Part shown: positions 45,891 to 59,039 of the stretch, in pieces | How positions within the stretch are numbered: position 1 is the first letter of the stretch | Layout of the letters: each line of letters begins with the position of its first letter | Source: Arctopsyche grandis | Lineage: Eukaryota; Arthropoda; Insecta; Trichoptera; Hydropsychidae | Assembly: GCF_051622035.1 (NCBI RefSeq) | Contig: NC_135358.1 | Coordinates: 8,535,001-8,599,000 of the forward strand | DNA: 64,000 nucleotides | Direction: 5' to 3' | Made by a program: the position numbers and the translations under genes | Notes under the pieces: generated by a model | The model's input: only the letters and a program-made list of their open reading frames with translations | What the model was told of the DNA's origin: nothing | The model's database searches: none

Positions 45891-46925
45891 CTCTAATTCA
45901 CACGCATTGCAAATTTTTACACCATATGCGAGGTTAATCGCGTTATTGAAGCTTTGTTGAAGTGAGAAAAAGAGAAATGAGTATAGAACGATGCCGTTCC
46001 TGCCTCCCAATATAAATACGGTGGTTATCAGCACGTAATATAGATTGAAAACAGTTGTTAAAAATGATATTCCCATAATGACGAGAATGCATCGAGCGTA
46101 ATATTTATTCAAAACATCAACAGCCTGGCACAGTAAATCATAAATTTTTACAATAGCAAAAAGTCTGCTTTCATTCGTTTGCGCATTTAATCGAGACAAA
46201 TTCGGCGATACTCTCGATACTCGCAATTTTCTTATTGTAAACATTTTGGTACATTCAAAATTGTTTTTCAACAGTAGGGATATTTGTTTATTTAGCAATT
46301 CCAGGCTCAAAGTTAGGCAATTTATGTAACACCCATAGATAATGAGAACTGTGGTCATAACGTAACTAGGTGTATACACAACTGTGTTCAAGTAGAATGA
46401 TCTCCATAAAGAATTTTGATTCCATAACTTAACCACGTACAAACTAATCCATGAAAACACCACGTTTGAAATTTGATGGAATATATAACGCATAATAAAA
46501 CGCACTTTAACATTAATGTAATTTCTATGAACTCCCATTAATTCAAATAATTTATCAACTTGTGTGTATTTGTCATATATGTTGCTATAAAAATTCTTTT
46601 TAATAAAACAATCTAAGATTAAGAATATCATAGAAAACAATCCGAGGATCATTCTGAATTTATCTGACATATCAAATATTACCGACGAGTATATGTATCC
46701 TGTGACAGTCACATTTTCTTTTATTATGTACCAACAGGACATATAATACACCGATTGTATACAAAACATAAAAATCAATGATATAATATGAAGCTTAATT
46801 TTAAGTTGAAGTTTCTCTTGAACTGTATAATATGGAACGAGGGTACATAATTTCCCAATAATCATTAATATATGCAATGTTTCTCCGATGTCTTGGTTGT
46901 ACCAAATTTTCCTCAAAAATTTCAT
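45891..46925 (-). CDS. Gustatory receptor alternative first exon 1c
   Basis: 345 codons from MKFLRKIWYNQDIGETLHIL to CNACELE, donor GAG|GTAAAT. An in-frame Met lies eight codons upstream, but the MKF start matches exon 1e. It has blocks MSDKFRMILGLFSMIFLILD and VDKLFELMGVHRNY, with several strongly hydrophobic segments. Predicted receptor with the shared exons: 434 residues. Confidence 0.85.
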
Positions 46926-47361
46926 TTGTGTTAAATGATATCCACCCAAGAAGAATAAATACTGAATACTGAATTTTACTCAAGTTATTGAATTTTATAA
47001 TTGTATATAATTATACACACGCTGATTAGAAAATCAATATGTTAGCATTTGCGTTATTGAAATGAAAATTATTAAAAGGTCATATCTATGTACATATACT
47101 TATTTTATGACTTACTATTAGGTAAATTAATTATTATTATCTATCATCACAGAGAGTACCATCATTACTTTAGGTTTGTAGCTAATTACTGGAAATAGAA
47201 TGTACAGGCAAAATAATAGCATTTTAATCAATACAAATTCAATTTCTTAGTTTGGTAACGAATTATTTATACAATATTACACATGGAGAATTTGAATTTG
47301 CGCATTTTTGAGATTAAAAGTCAAATACAACATTCGCACTTAGAAATAAAACTATACCTAC

Positions 47362-48360
47362 CTCTAATTTACAATCGTTGCACATCTTTACTGCAGATAT
47401 TACATTAATGATACTGATAAAAGTTTGCTCTAGAGAAAAAATTACAAACGACACTTTTGCACTGTTTGAATTGAGATATAAAAGCCAAACAAGACCAGCT
47501 AACATATAGAATATATTGAAAACGATAGATAAAAATGATATAGCCATCACAACAAGGATAAATTTGGTGTAGTAGTTATTTATAATATCAGCAGATTGAC
47601 ATATGCAGTCATAAATTTTGATGAAAGTGTAAAATTTATTTTCTATTATGTCAGAAGGATTAAAAAATTTTGAATTTTTTATATTGAAACCTTTGATTTT
47701 ACCAGATTTTTCAATTTCTAAGTGTATTTTCTTATTTAATAGTACCAATGTGAACGTCAAAGTTTTGATATAACAGCAATATATTGAAACAATAGTGGTT
47801 ATTACGAAGCCTGGTGTATAAATAGCCATGCTCATATTAAAAGATGCCTTTGAAGCCCAAAGATTTACAAAATACAAGTTAATTAATGAGCACACCGTGT
47901 TCAGCAATTGGCACGAAACTGTAAACAGGATACAGCTCAATTTTACTTTGCTATGGTTTCTGATAACACCAATTAGCTTGAATAAATGATCGATCTGATT
48001 TAACTTGTTCAATATGTCGCTGTAAAAGTTTTTCTTCATCATACAATCTATATATAATAGCAACATTGTAATAATACCAAGGAACACTCGAAACTTATCT
48101 GTCATCTTATATACCAAAGAAACATACTCAGATCCTGTAACGGTATTGGGTTGTATTAATGCAAGAATGCTGCAAGAAGTGTAAATACCAATGCATATGA
48201 TTGACATAAGGAAAACGCGAATGTTTAGTTTTGTGATATATTTATGTTTGGACTTCATAATTTTGAATGGAATAATCGTGTAAAAATTTCCCACGAGCAA
48301 TAAAGGAGCAAATGCATTTTGTAAATTTTTTGCTGTGTAAATTTTTCTTAATAATGCCAT
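47362..48360 (-). CDS. Gustatory receptor alternative first exon 1b
   Basis: 333 codons from MALLRKIYTAKNLQNAFAPL to CNDCKLE, donor GAG|GTAGGT. It is a close paralogue of 1d, sharing LLLVGNFYTIIPFKI and MKKNFYSDILNKLNQIDHLF. Predicted receptor with the shared exons: 422 residues. The splice to exons at 40008 would cross more than 7 kb and four other first exons. Confidence 0.85.
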
Positions 48361-48616
48361 TTCAAAACCAAAGATACTGGCAAAATGTATGAGTATGAAC
48401 TATTAATGGCTCGTAAATTTTATTGAACTATTAAGTTTTAATTTAAAATATTGCTTTTATTTTGAATGAAAATAATTGTTAATTTAAATGACCACTTACT
48501 ATGATTATCAGTAATCAAGATTATTGTTTTGATGTGGACCAAAGCATTTTTAGTCGCATTAGTAAAATTTTTTAGTCAATTTTGCATATACATATATACA
48601 TGCATTTTACCATTTG

Positions 48617-49294
48617 GCGATGCGGGGTATATCCTCAATATATCCAATATTTAATCGCCATAGTTCTTTATCAACTCAAAATAAAATAAAATTATATCGC
48701 GCGCTCATATTATGTACCATTATTAACCTACGCTTCACCTGTATGGAATAACGCCTCGAATACTAACCTTTCCAAGCTCCTAGTAATACAAAATAAATCC
48801 ATAAAAATAATGTATAATACACCCATATATACTAACTTGAAAAAACTGCATGCCATATATGTATAATATTCCGTTTGTTACAGACATTACTAACAAACTA
48901 ACCAGTAGATTCTATGACAGAATCACTAATAACCATACTAACACACTTGTGAAGAGTCTCGGTGATTACAACAAAATGTCTATACCCTTCAGGTATAAAC
49001 ACAGATTACCTAAGCACAATCTACTTTAGGTTATCGACTTTAGTGAGTCTTTAATTAATATTATGTATTAGATGTATTATGAGCATTTATAAGGATTGTA
49101 AATAGGTTTTTGAGCTCTTTTTCCTATTATGCTGTACATTAACATTAGAATAATATAATACTATGATTACTAACCAAATTAAATTAAATTGTAAAATAGA
49201 AAATGATCAGTAGATCAGTAGCTATTAAAATAGATACAAGATGTAGTGTGAACATAATTTCGTAATAATAAAAAGCATTTAAAAATCAAAAAAA
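48617..49294 (+). mobile_element. 5'-truncated Jockey-type LINE
   Basis: Translation gives Jockey reverse-transcriptase C-terminal sequence: LTYASPVWNNASNTNLSKLL and VIQNKSIKIMYNTPIY, then, in another frame, TNKLTSRFYDRITN and LVKSLGDYNK. The 13-bp duplication ATTTTACCATTTG flanks it (48604-48616 and 49295-49307). One frame change within the RT region marks it as non-functional. Confidence 0.8.
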
Positions 49295-49389
49295 ATTTTA
49301 CCATTTGACGTTATGTTTTTAAAAATTAATATTTTTTGATATTGAAATTCAAACATAAAGAAAAAGAAAAAATAAGAGAATACACGTAC

Positions 49390-50388
49390 CTCTAGTTTGC
49401 AGTTATTGCAAATCTTTACGATGAAAATGACGTTACAAGAGTGAGTAGCAACTTGTTGGATAGAAAAAGCGAGAAATGCAAGCTTTTCATTATCTGCGCC
49501 ATCTCTGATAATCCAGGTCAGTGCATTTAATAAATAAAATATATTGAAGACGACAGACACGAAAGATATTCCCATAATTACAAGAATACAGTCAGTATGA
49601 TGATGATTTATAAAATCAGCAGTTTGGCAGACATAATCATAAATTTTAATGTAGACGGTAAGCCTATTTTCAATTGTATCAGAATGATTTCTCTTCAAAA
49701 TTACGGAAACTTTAGAGCTTTTTGAATTGGTCCAATTGCTTTCAACACTACTTCGTGTATGACATATCAGCTTGTTGAGAAATTCTAGACCGAGTGTCAA
49801 AAAATTTACATAAGAGCAAATTACAATGAGAATCGATGATATCACAAATCCTGGCGTAAAAATAGCTAAATTCATAATAAACGCATGTTTCAGATTCCAA
49901 AGAGACATTAAATGCAGATTAATTACTAAGAATATAATATTACTGAACAGATTTACAACAGAATATACTATTATACGCAATTTCGCCCTAGTGTAAGTCC
50001 TCACAATACTAATTAACTTAAACAATTGATCAATCTCAATAAATTTATTTAAGATGCGATCGTGGAATTTCTTCTTCGATATACAATCAATAGTAAGGAT
50101 GGACTGTGCAACGATCCCGCTGATGATTCGAAAGTTATCTGATATCTTAAAGAGAAGGGGTTTCGCCGAGTCAACATCATTTATTACTGCAAAAATGGCG
50201 CAAACCATGAAAAATGTGTAGGATGTCATGAACAAGAGAAATATTGGAATATTTAATTTAGAAATGTAGCCGTGTTTTGATTTCACTATGTCGAACAAAA
50301 TAACACAATTGAATTTTCCCACGAACATCAGTGGTTTCATCACGCTATGAATGTCTTTTGCAGAGAAAATTCTCTTAAAAAATTCCAT
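49390..50388 (-). CDS. Gustatory receptor alternative first exon 1a (distal)
   Basis: 333 codons from MEFFKRIFSAKDIHSVMKPL to CNNCKLE, donor GAG|GTACGT. Blocks: ISDNFRIISGIVAQSILTID, EIDQLFKLISIVRTY and YIKIYDYVCQTADFIN. It is the most diverged copy. It begins about 95 bp from a 384-bp palindrome that therefore lies in its promoter or 5' UTR. Predicted receptor with the shared exons: 422 residues. Confidence 0.85.
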
Positions 50389-50483
50389 ATTCGTCTGACA
50401 AAATCGATAGTATGTATGTATATTTGAATACGATCTTTACATCGTATGAAAAGTGGACTGAATGCCACTCAATGGGCAATTAT

Positions 50484-50867
<384 letters not shown>

Positions 50868-50885
50868 TATATATATCTATCATAT

Positions 50886-51327
50886 ATCATCATCATCATC
50901 ATCATCATTTACAGCCATTCGCCATCCACTGCTGGATGAAGGCCTCTCCAACACGCTTCCACTCGTCTCTGTTTTGCGCAACATTCATCCATCTCACCCT
51001 GCATATTTTTCTAATTTCGTTCACCCATTTTCCTTGAGGTCTTCCTTTTACCCTTTTGCATTCTCTCGGGTACCATTCAAGCACATCTTTTGTCCACCTT
51101 TCGTCCATCCTCCTAGCTACGTGACCCGTCCATTGCCATTTCAATCTCTTCACTCTACCCACTATGTCCACTACTCTTGTCATAATTCTCACCCACGTGT
51201 TCCGCTTTCTGTCTTTCCTCGTTATAAGCGTTTCCAAGCATACAGCGTTCCATACTTCTTTGAGTGCATTGGATTTTATGTAGCATCTTGGCATTCAGTG
51301 TCCAAGTTTCACATCCATACGTCAACA
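50886..51327 (-). mobile_element. RTE-type LINE 3' end, part 1
   Basis: Minus-strand translation contains RSMERCMLGN, KRLKWQWTGHVARRMDERWT, GRPQGKWVNEIRK and GEAFIQQWMANGCK. This is the C-terminus of lepidopteran-type RTE endonuclease-reverse transcriptases. The 3' tail is a GAT trinucleotide repeat. It is cut off at 51327 by the nested repeat block. A more upstream RT piece appears at 52940-53090 on the same strand. Confidence 0.8.
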
Positions 51328-51530
51328 ATGATATCAGAGAAATTGGCAATGTCTGAAAGAAAACGATCGAACTGGAGTCACAACTATTCAGGTCTGACCA
51401 GCAGCACTACAGATATAATCAGAAAAATTCTTTTCAATCGAGGTCACCTCGTGGGATCGAGACCGGTGCCTCTCGGTGATAGGCAGAAGCTTCACGACCG
51501 AGCTATGCAGCTGACTTTTAAATTTGCCTT
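51328..51530 (-). repeat. tRNA-derived SINE-like repeat (copy 2)
   Basis: Inverted copy of 10270-10437 with the same A-box-like and B-box-like sequences. It has about 30 additional bases in the body (51391-51420) that are missing from the other copy. Confidence 0.5.
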
Positions 51531-51596
51531 AAATCGATTTTTTTTACTGTCCATAGATGTCTCTATTGTATATTATGTCTGAAAAATTGTTAGTAC

Positions 51597-52099
51597 TATT
51601 GCGTAGGGGTGGGTTCAGGATCCAAATGAAAGGCCAAAGTTGCTTCACAGCATTTATTCAACGATTCAAGAGGCCCACATGGAATAATCTGATCTAATGT
51701 GTGTATCTCCTTATAAAGGACAATTTGCACAGCACAGCTTCCCCGATCCATTCATATGTTTATTGTCTAGGCCAGTGGTTCTTAACCTTGTTGGAGGTAC
51801 TGACCCCCACCAGTTTCATATGCGCATTCACCGAAGCCTTTTTAATTGGCACCCGAATCATATGAGTCGGGTGTGTGTCTTGACCTCCGCCGAACCCAGG
51901 TTAAGAACCACTGGTCTAGGCACTTAAAGGTCTACCCTGGCGAGTCTATTGTTTACGTACGCACTTGCCCAAGTCTGTGAGAACTCCAGCGTATCTTTTG
52001 GGAACTTACTGATTACTGTTAGCCCAATCTAGGGTATCTATTGTTCACCTACGAATATACTTGGACAGTGGATACTCTCTCTCATGTTCCCATGTTACA
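51597..52099 (-). mobile_element. Solo LTR, family 2 (copy 2), with hAT MITE inside
   Basis: Bounded by GTAC on both sides, like the copy at 8619-10193. A 141-bp hAT MITE lies inside at 51773-51913. It lacks the TRIM-like insertion, so it preserves the older state. It is a fossil with no coding capacity. Confidence 0.65.
51773..51913. mobile_element. hAT-type MITE, 141 bp (copy 2)
   Basis: Same ends as the copy at 8807-8947 (CAGTGGTTCTTAACC). It is flanked by the 8-bp duplication GTCTAGGC, the complement of the one in copy 1. The identical target site shows that the surrounding block was duplicated after this insertion. Confidence 0.85.
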
Positions 52100-52103
52100 G
52101 TAC

Positions 52104-52563
52104 TTATGTGCACAAATAATCTAACTGTATGCGTTGCCTTGAAGTAATTCCTGTCATGGTACATGTGATGTACATACATATGTATGCAGAGAAATGTTAT
52201 AATAATAGAAGCGCCCTTTCGAATACATTTTTTCTTTCAATAACACGCGTACCGTTTCCATAATTACGCAATATTGTACGCGTATGCTAGCTGTCGCCAT
52301 GACGCTTTCATATACGATGTTAATTGAATAATATGTTACTTAAATGATCAATTTACTTATAAAAATGTATCCCATGTTGTTTATTGTGTGTTTTTTAATA
52401 CATCGTGCAATTTTTAACGATGCACTTGCCCAGAGAATTTTTTATTGGACATACGTCGACCACCAAGCATCAAATACGACTGATGCTAAAATTATTTAGG
52501 ATTGTCTGTGGACAGTCGTCACTTGACAACAATATAACGCCTAAAGCCACTTCTATCATTATA
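52104..52563. repeat. Unclassified repeat, copy 2 of 8155-8618
   Basis: Inverted, nearly identical copy of the segment between the two solo LTRs in the left block. The family is not recognised. Confidence 0.5.
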
Positions 52564-52567
52564 ATAT

Positions 52568-52935
52568 TGTTACGTACGCCGCGGATTAAGCGAATAGAAT
52601 CCCAGAGACTGTGTGACCGTTCAAGGATTAACTAAGTGCATACCGTGCGACTGGTATAAGTGGTTTCAAGTATTAGCGACAGGCTAGGTGCAAGTAAGCT
52701 AAACAATGATTGCACTTCTCATACCGTGGGAATACATATCCGAATACGTGACTATACAACAGTGGGTAAACAGATTAGACGTCCTGAGAGATCTACCCCT
52801 TATAAGGCGGTTCGTAGGCGATATCATGTCATTCTGGACTGAGCACTGCCAGTGCGTGTATCTCCTTAATCATCAATAAATGCTGTGAAACGACTGTTGG
52901 CCTTTTACTTGGATCTTCCACCCACCCCTACGCAA
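52568..52935 (+). mobile_element. Solo LTR, family 1 (copy 2)
   Basis: A 368-bp unit TGTTACGTACG to CTACGCAACA with ATAT on each side, matching 7768-8150 in reverse. It carries AATAAATGCTGTG near its 3' end. Solo LTR fossil. Confidence 0.7.
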
Positions 52936-52939
52936 CAAT

Positions 52940-53090
52940 ATCATCGAACATGTCAATGATGTGATCTAGATACAAATAATTTTCAACTACTTCTACCGTC
53001 TTATTGTCTAAGGTCCATGGCGGGCATGCAATACTTATTATTCAGTAATTTAGTCTTATCTATATTAACTCTTAGTCCTACTTTTCCTAT
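52940..53090 (-). mobile_element. RTE-type LINE fragment, part 2
   Basis: Minus-strand reading gives short RT-like segments (GLRVNIDKTKLLNN and VEVVENYLYLDHI) that precede the region found at 50886-51327 in RTE elements. It probably belongs to the same LINE, now separated by the nested repeats, with some intervening sequence lost. Confidence 0.55.
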
Positions 53091-56000
53091 AACAAATAAA
53101 CTAAAAACAAAACGAAAAAGGTCTAGTTAATATGCATTGATTGATTTTGAACATTGATTCTCTATTTTCATTTTCATTTTCATGTGAACGAAAAAACAAA
53201 TGAATTAAAATGGTGTTTGAGGAGAATATTTGAACGGTATGGGATTGAAAACAGTTAATTAATACTAATGCTAAGAAAGGCATATAAAAATATAATAAAA
53301 TAAAACTTTAGAAAATGTGTTTGTATTTATTTTATAAATTTGCACAATTTTCTTGAGGTAAATATATTCAAAACATTCTGGTTATAAGCGAATATTTCTC
53401 TCTCTTCAATTAAGACACATTGATGACCCTTCATTTAATATTCATAATATATGAAAAACAAAAACAAGTTTGACATGCAAAATAAAATGATGGTCACAAC
53501 AGCCTCGACATGTAACATAATATCCACATACGAACAATATTATGATCTTACATACGTACATGCGCACACGGCGAACAATGTGCGAGTGGAAAGTGTGCGA
53601 ACGGACAAGACCATCTATCTGTATTTACGTAAATAACTACATCAAAAATACATAAGACTTTTCTGAATAAAAACTAGCACCATAAGACTTGTCTTACAAA
53701 AATATCCATTATCTGGTCTCTGAGTGGTAACAATAAGTGTTTTATACATACACACAATTTATAAAAAATATTTACATATATTTAACATTAGTTTAATATT
53801 TAATAACTCAATTGTGGCACTCTCCCTACTGATGACACGATACCCATGGTGTGAATATTTTTCAATAAATAAGACTACACGACTATTTTTATGATGCACA
53901 AGAAAAATCCACTCCGTTTCATTGTATTTTTTATGTATTACAGTGTTATATAATAAACAGTTTAAAGATTATTTTGAACATTTGTCAATAGTATGAAAAA
54001 AAAAACTAATACGATAACAATCAATTCAAATTATATTTCGTAAACAATAGATACAGATAAACGAAAATCGTACGCTATATTTAAATAAAAATTCATTTAG
54101 TGTGATATAATTTTATGTACATATATGCATTGATGAGAATTTATGTATGTATATACAATTTAAGAATTTATTACATATTTTGGACGGTCACTTTTATTTA
54201 TTTTCATTCTATTTATTTTTAAGAAGAACATATGCAAAAAATTGTACTTTAATAAGTTGAATCAACTGAATACTCAATTGTATTTATTGCCTATTTTTAT
54301 TGTCGGTATGTTTGTTTTTAATAAATTTAAATAATTGAGCAGCACTTTGTACTAGAATCCATAAACGGCGAGGAATCGGTCATCAATTGAAAGTCCAACA
54401 TTGAAAGTGTACGAAAAACTTAGTTTAAAAACTTGTGTTTCACAACCAGATGTATATGTATACAAATATAATATCTTATGTGTATTTTTGTTGTGGACAT
54501 TTCTACACAGATTCTGAACAATCATCTTTACTGAAGCAAGCTGTGAATATAATGGTTACTTTAGTTCACAATCAATCGCTCAAATCAAAACGGTTTCGAA
54601 AACAAAGATGAATTCAACCCCTGCACATGCTTCTTACACTTTTTTTATTATTTAATTTTCATTATTAAATAAGATAAATACTAGTTACTATAATTAGAAT
54701 ATAATAGTTATTAATATATCATCACAATATCAATCCTTACTTTTATAATGCAGTGTGTTGAGCTAGTATGTGCCAATGGTAACAAATTAGATTATACGTC
54801 TATGGGAGTCATAGGTAAATAATAACATACACATTGCGGCTACTCATAATCATCTTATAGAATGCAACTCACTTCATTTTGCAAAGATTCAAATGTGTAT
54901 TTATTATTCACAGCACAGAGTATATTATTGCAAGCGAAAGATAGAAGTTAAAAAAATATAATATATTTATATGGTTAAACTTAATATAAATGTGACTAAC
55001 ATTTTTTAAATTTATTTTACGTATCAATGTAAGTGCGATGAAGATTGAAAGTGTTGTGCATTAAGTGAAAAAAAATTAAAAGCAGATTTTATGAAACAAT
55101 TCAATGACATTCATAAAATTCAGCCAAGGGAAAAATGCATAATATACAAATATATAGACACACACATAGTGTGCATTTTTCTTTTATATAAATAAAATAT
55201 TAACTGATTAGAAATATGGCAACATAATATGGCTATTACGTTAGTAAGAATGTGCTATCGATCGCAGATGACACAATACATCGACAGATCTAGCGACGAT
55301 GGGCGACAAAATCAGATGTACGTATCTTAATTTATTTGACTGAATCGAAAACAAATACATCAGATAGCACATTGATACATTTGACAATTTATTGTATACA
55401 TGACTATTACCGTTACATTATTTTTGGCACATAAATAACTGACATTTTGTAAAGTTATTAAAAAATATCAATATTGACTATAAGCACTTATTAATATTAG
55501 GTTTATGTATATAAAGTGACAAGTTACTTTCGATAATTGAAAATATTACGTTCGACTCGAACAATGTCCACGATCATCGTGCACGGAGGTAATTTATTTG
55601 TTTTGTAAATGAAACGAGTGTCAAAATCCACGATACGTTATATTTTAATTGTATTATAACAATTGACCCACTTAAACAGAATGTTAGATTGAAAATTGGC
55701 ACATCGAGGCGTTAAAAAGTATTCCATGTTAACATAAAACCCAGTTAAAATATTATTATACCTATATAAATGGTTAACAATTAAATATTGTATACATCAT
55801 GAGTCACTTTCAATACTTTTACTTTAGAATCTATAATACATATATATATTATATATAAATATAAAACATCTGCTTTCTTAATACATATATGTATGTATAT
55901 ATAATATCAATATTTCACTTTTTTATAATTAAATGGTTAAAATCTTAAAGCACCATCGTAATAACAATTTGAAGTAATATCACATAGCAAAATTTTAAAG

Positions 56001-57271
56001 TCTTCAATCCTTATTTATATTAAGTTTAGAAGACTAATAAAACATTTTTCAATTTGTCAATATAAAATATCATAACGACTGAAACACTATAAAATATGAA
56101 TTACATTGAAAAATTTGTAGATTCAACATTTTAGCAACAATTGGAAATTTTGAAATAAATTAAAAATTTTCAAAAATTAACAAGATAGACGGGCGTCTTT
56201 AGCTATTTAAACAATTTACATGAAAAAATATACATAATATTGAAATATTAATGAAAGTATAACTGTTAGTAAATTGATTAATAATTTGTATTAAAAACAA
56301 CAACCAGATGAATAGTTTTTAAAACAAATTAATAAAGAAACAAAACAAAAAGATGGTCATAACAGCATTAAAATCTCGTTAAAATTAAAAAAAATCGTAC
56401 AATATATATATATATGGATATATTAATTAACTTATGAATTAAGTAAACAACAATACAACAGCTGATTCATATTGCTCTTCAGTTTCTTATTATACATATA
56501 ACTTATTGGGTGTATAAAAATTGCGATAATAGTAATCCATATAACTGAACAGTTGCACCGATTGTTGATATGTACATTATATGAATAAAATTATCCTCTA
56601 ACTGGAAGAGAAGTAATCTGTTAATTCTAAGAACTGAAAAACAATACAAATGAAAATCACCAATATAACTATGCATTTTAAACCTGTTTTAAGCATTTTA
56701 TTAATCTATGCAAAAAGGACAACTTAATTTTCCTCAACAAATGTGCGGTAACTATGTAATGTATTAAAAGAGTATTATTTTGTAGAAAATAAATTCTCAA
56801 ATATATGTAGAATATTTTCTTTTAAAATCAATAAATCTTGAACAATGCTACAACGCATAATTAGGATAGTTAAATTTCCCAGATTCGCTAAAAGTTTATC
56901 AGAATGAACTTTGACTTCCCTTTTATTTATAATTTTATATTAAAAGAAATCATATAAAATAAATATTAATTTGTTTTCTTAATGAACGGTATTTTATAAT
57001 ATATTATTGATTTATGTTTATAAATCCCCCGTTTATCGTAAATTCGCCACTACTAAAAGTGACTCGCTAGAATAAGCAAGATAAATGTGTAGCGGCTGCT
57101 CATCTCGAATATATCCGAAAAGAAACATAGCCTTTTCTACCACTTACGGGATTAAGAGAAGCCAACATGTTGAGAATATATCTTATCAATATTTATCACT
57201 TTCTTGCTCAGTTGCCACTCATGTAGTAAACATAAATAATTTGTTAGTACACAAAAGTGTAAAAACAAACA
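53091..57271. other. 4.2 kb AT-rich region without a supported gene
   Basis: Only short frames are open and none resembles a known protein. Bases 53091-53165 match 7678-7745 inverted. The rest may include a long 3' UTR of the minus-strand Myb/SANT gene, as is common for developmental regulators. No splice-linked coding exon or RNA gene was recognised. Confidence 0.45.
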
Positions 57272-59027
57272 TCACTGATTGCTATTCTTTTCCAAAAAGT
57301 CCATTTTCAATTTGAGTTCTATCAAAAACAGCTGCTTCTGAAGTGAAAACACTTCTTCTTTATTTTTAAGCTCCATGTTTAACGTTTTCATCCTTAGGTC
57401 ATGTTCGTAAATAGCATGCTGCCTTTTAGTCAGATAGTACAACTTCTCTTCCTCGGTTGGTGATGAGTTTGAACAGAAATTATTTGCTAAATTGTTATTA
57501 TTATGGTAGTTGTGGGGCGAAACTGAATCCAACATGGTAGATCGATCACAACAACCATTCTCTTGTGAATTTCCCGCACGGGAAAAATACCGTGGTTTTG
57601 GGTGCTTTTTGTTGGGGAATATTTGTGAACTTGGCAAATTTAAACGGTTCGGATAGTTAATCATATTAGAGAACGACGGCGAACTATCTCTGGCTTCTTC
57701 CGGCGGCGAAGAAGTGTCAATGCGTATATTCGGCTCCAAGTGACTCAAATTCAGCGGAACATTAGACGTCGAATCCTGGTTTATAAGACAGGGGTTTATA
57801 ATGTGTTGTGTCATGTCGAGTACACTTCTCGATCTGATATCGGCGTGAGGCAACGGCGGCGACTCTTGCTTGACAATAGGCGACGAAGCACCAGGTGACT
57901 GGACAGACACAATATGGGGATGATCTCTAGAAAGTACTAGTGGCGTTGGCTCGATTGGATCCATTTCTCTCGTTTCTCGATCGGCCAAACGGTCACTGGA
58001 CATCTAAACCCAAAATGAAGGCTTTTATAGATATTTCAAACTAAAATCGAAAAAAAATGAGTGTACAAAAAAAAAAAACAAATTTACATTGATTGGCAAG
58101 TGTTCATCGGTTGTGTCCATTATTCCGACAGATTCTATTCTTTCATCTGAAATGCAATAACCAGATTAAGTAATTAAAACCTATGCACACAACATATTAA
58201 AATGGGTATACACAGCATGTTTCATAATAGTTTTGTTGTGGAAACATGAAACTTACTATAATAATAAAGATACAATATTTTATAAATTATAAACAAAACG
58301 TTTTATATTTGCCTTTAACTATAGAATCGGATGGGGCATTAATGTTACGCCATAGCAATACATCTATAACTCCTGAGCTGTCTTCAGCACCGGGCTAAAA
58401 TTGAAAAAATAATTTTTATTCTTTTGATATTGAAGTTAGTCAAAAGAATTATATGATTTCTTTGAATACGTGACAAAAAAACAAAAATAAAAACAATGAA
58501 TAACCTCGATGTGACGCATCTTACACTTCTTTTTATAATTCTCATACCACATTTTCACTTGCGCAGGAGTTCTCGGACATTCGGCCTGACACCGATTATT
58601 TACTTCGGCACAAATCTGAGACCACACCAACTGCAACGTAAAGCAGAAATAAAACTACTGCAGTTGTGTTTAAATTTCACGTTTCCAAATGACTTGTATT
58701 TCTTTTGAAGTTGGCTATTTTTAATGCAGTTTAAGTAATTTTCATTATACAATATTGAATTACTATGTATACAGTACAAAAACTTTTACAAAATATGCAC
58801 GCAATTTCATTTTTTTATATGTTTATATTCAGTACACATAGATACATTGTTAAATGTATTAAAATGATTACCTGTTTGCTTTTGTTGGCGGCATTATTGG
58901 AACGGCCCTGACGTAGAACTTCTCTATGCTGACTGATTAGTTCTAGAACTGTCTTTTTCTCCAATTCCGTAAAATTTTTGGATCGCTCCTTGTTCTTCCG
59001 GGCTCTAACGCCATTTCGGGCAGACAT
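57272..59027 (-). CDS. Myb/SANT-like DNA-binding domain transcription factor (FSBP/apontic-like)
   Basis: Five exons: 58872-59027, 58505-58630, 58313-58394, 58088-58146 and 57272-58003. They join in frame to 384 residues. Residues about 8-95 form a Myb/SANT-like trihelix domain split by intron 1: RSKNFTELEKKTVLELISQH, then LVWSQICAEVNNR and QVKMWYENYKKKCK. The middle is Ser/Pro-rich with a PLNLS motif that could bind CtBP. The C-terminus is a predicted coiled coil (LYYLTKRQHAIYEHDLRMKT onward, about 50 residues) typical of dimerising members. The third intron appears to use a GC donor (AAAG|GCAAAT), because the only nearby GT site would put a stop codon in frame. An acceptor-like TACAAATGCAG four bases before the ATG suggests a spliced 5' UTR. 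It is probably a nuclear transcription factor; the exact orthologue is not identified. Confidence 0.85.
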
Positions 59028-59039
59028 CTTGCTGCATTT

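Noticed and set aside
45365-49294. Use of the two Jockey fragments as evidence for block duplication of receptor exons
   Set aside because: Each fragment has its own distinct target duplication, so they are independent insertions.
41504-50388. Interpretation of the five distal receptor exons as pseudogenes that lost their 3' ends
   Set aside because: All five are uninterrupted over more than 330 codons and keep identical phase-0 donors, which is unlikely for decaying genes.
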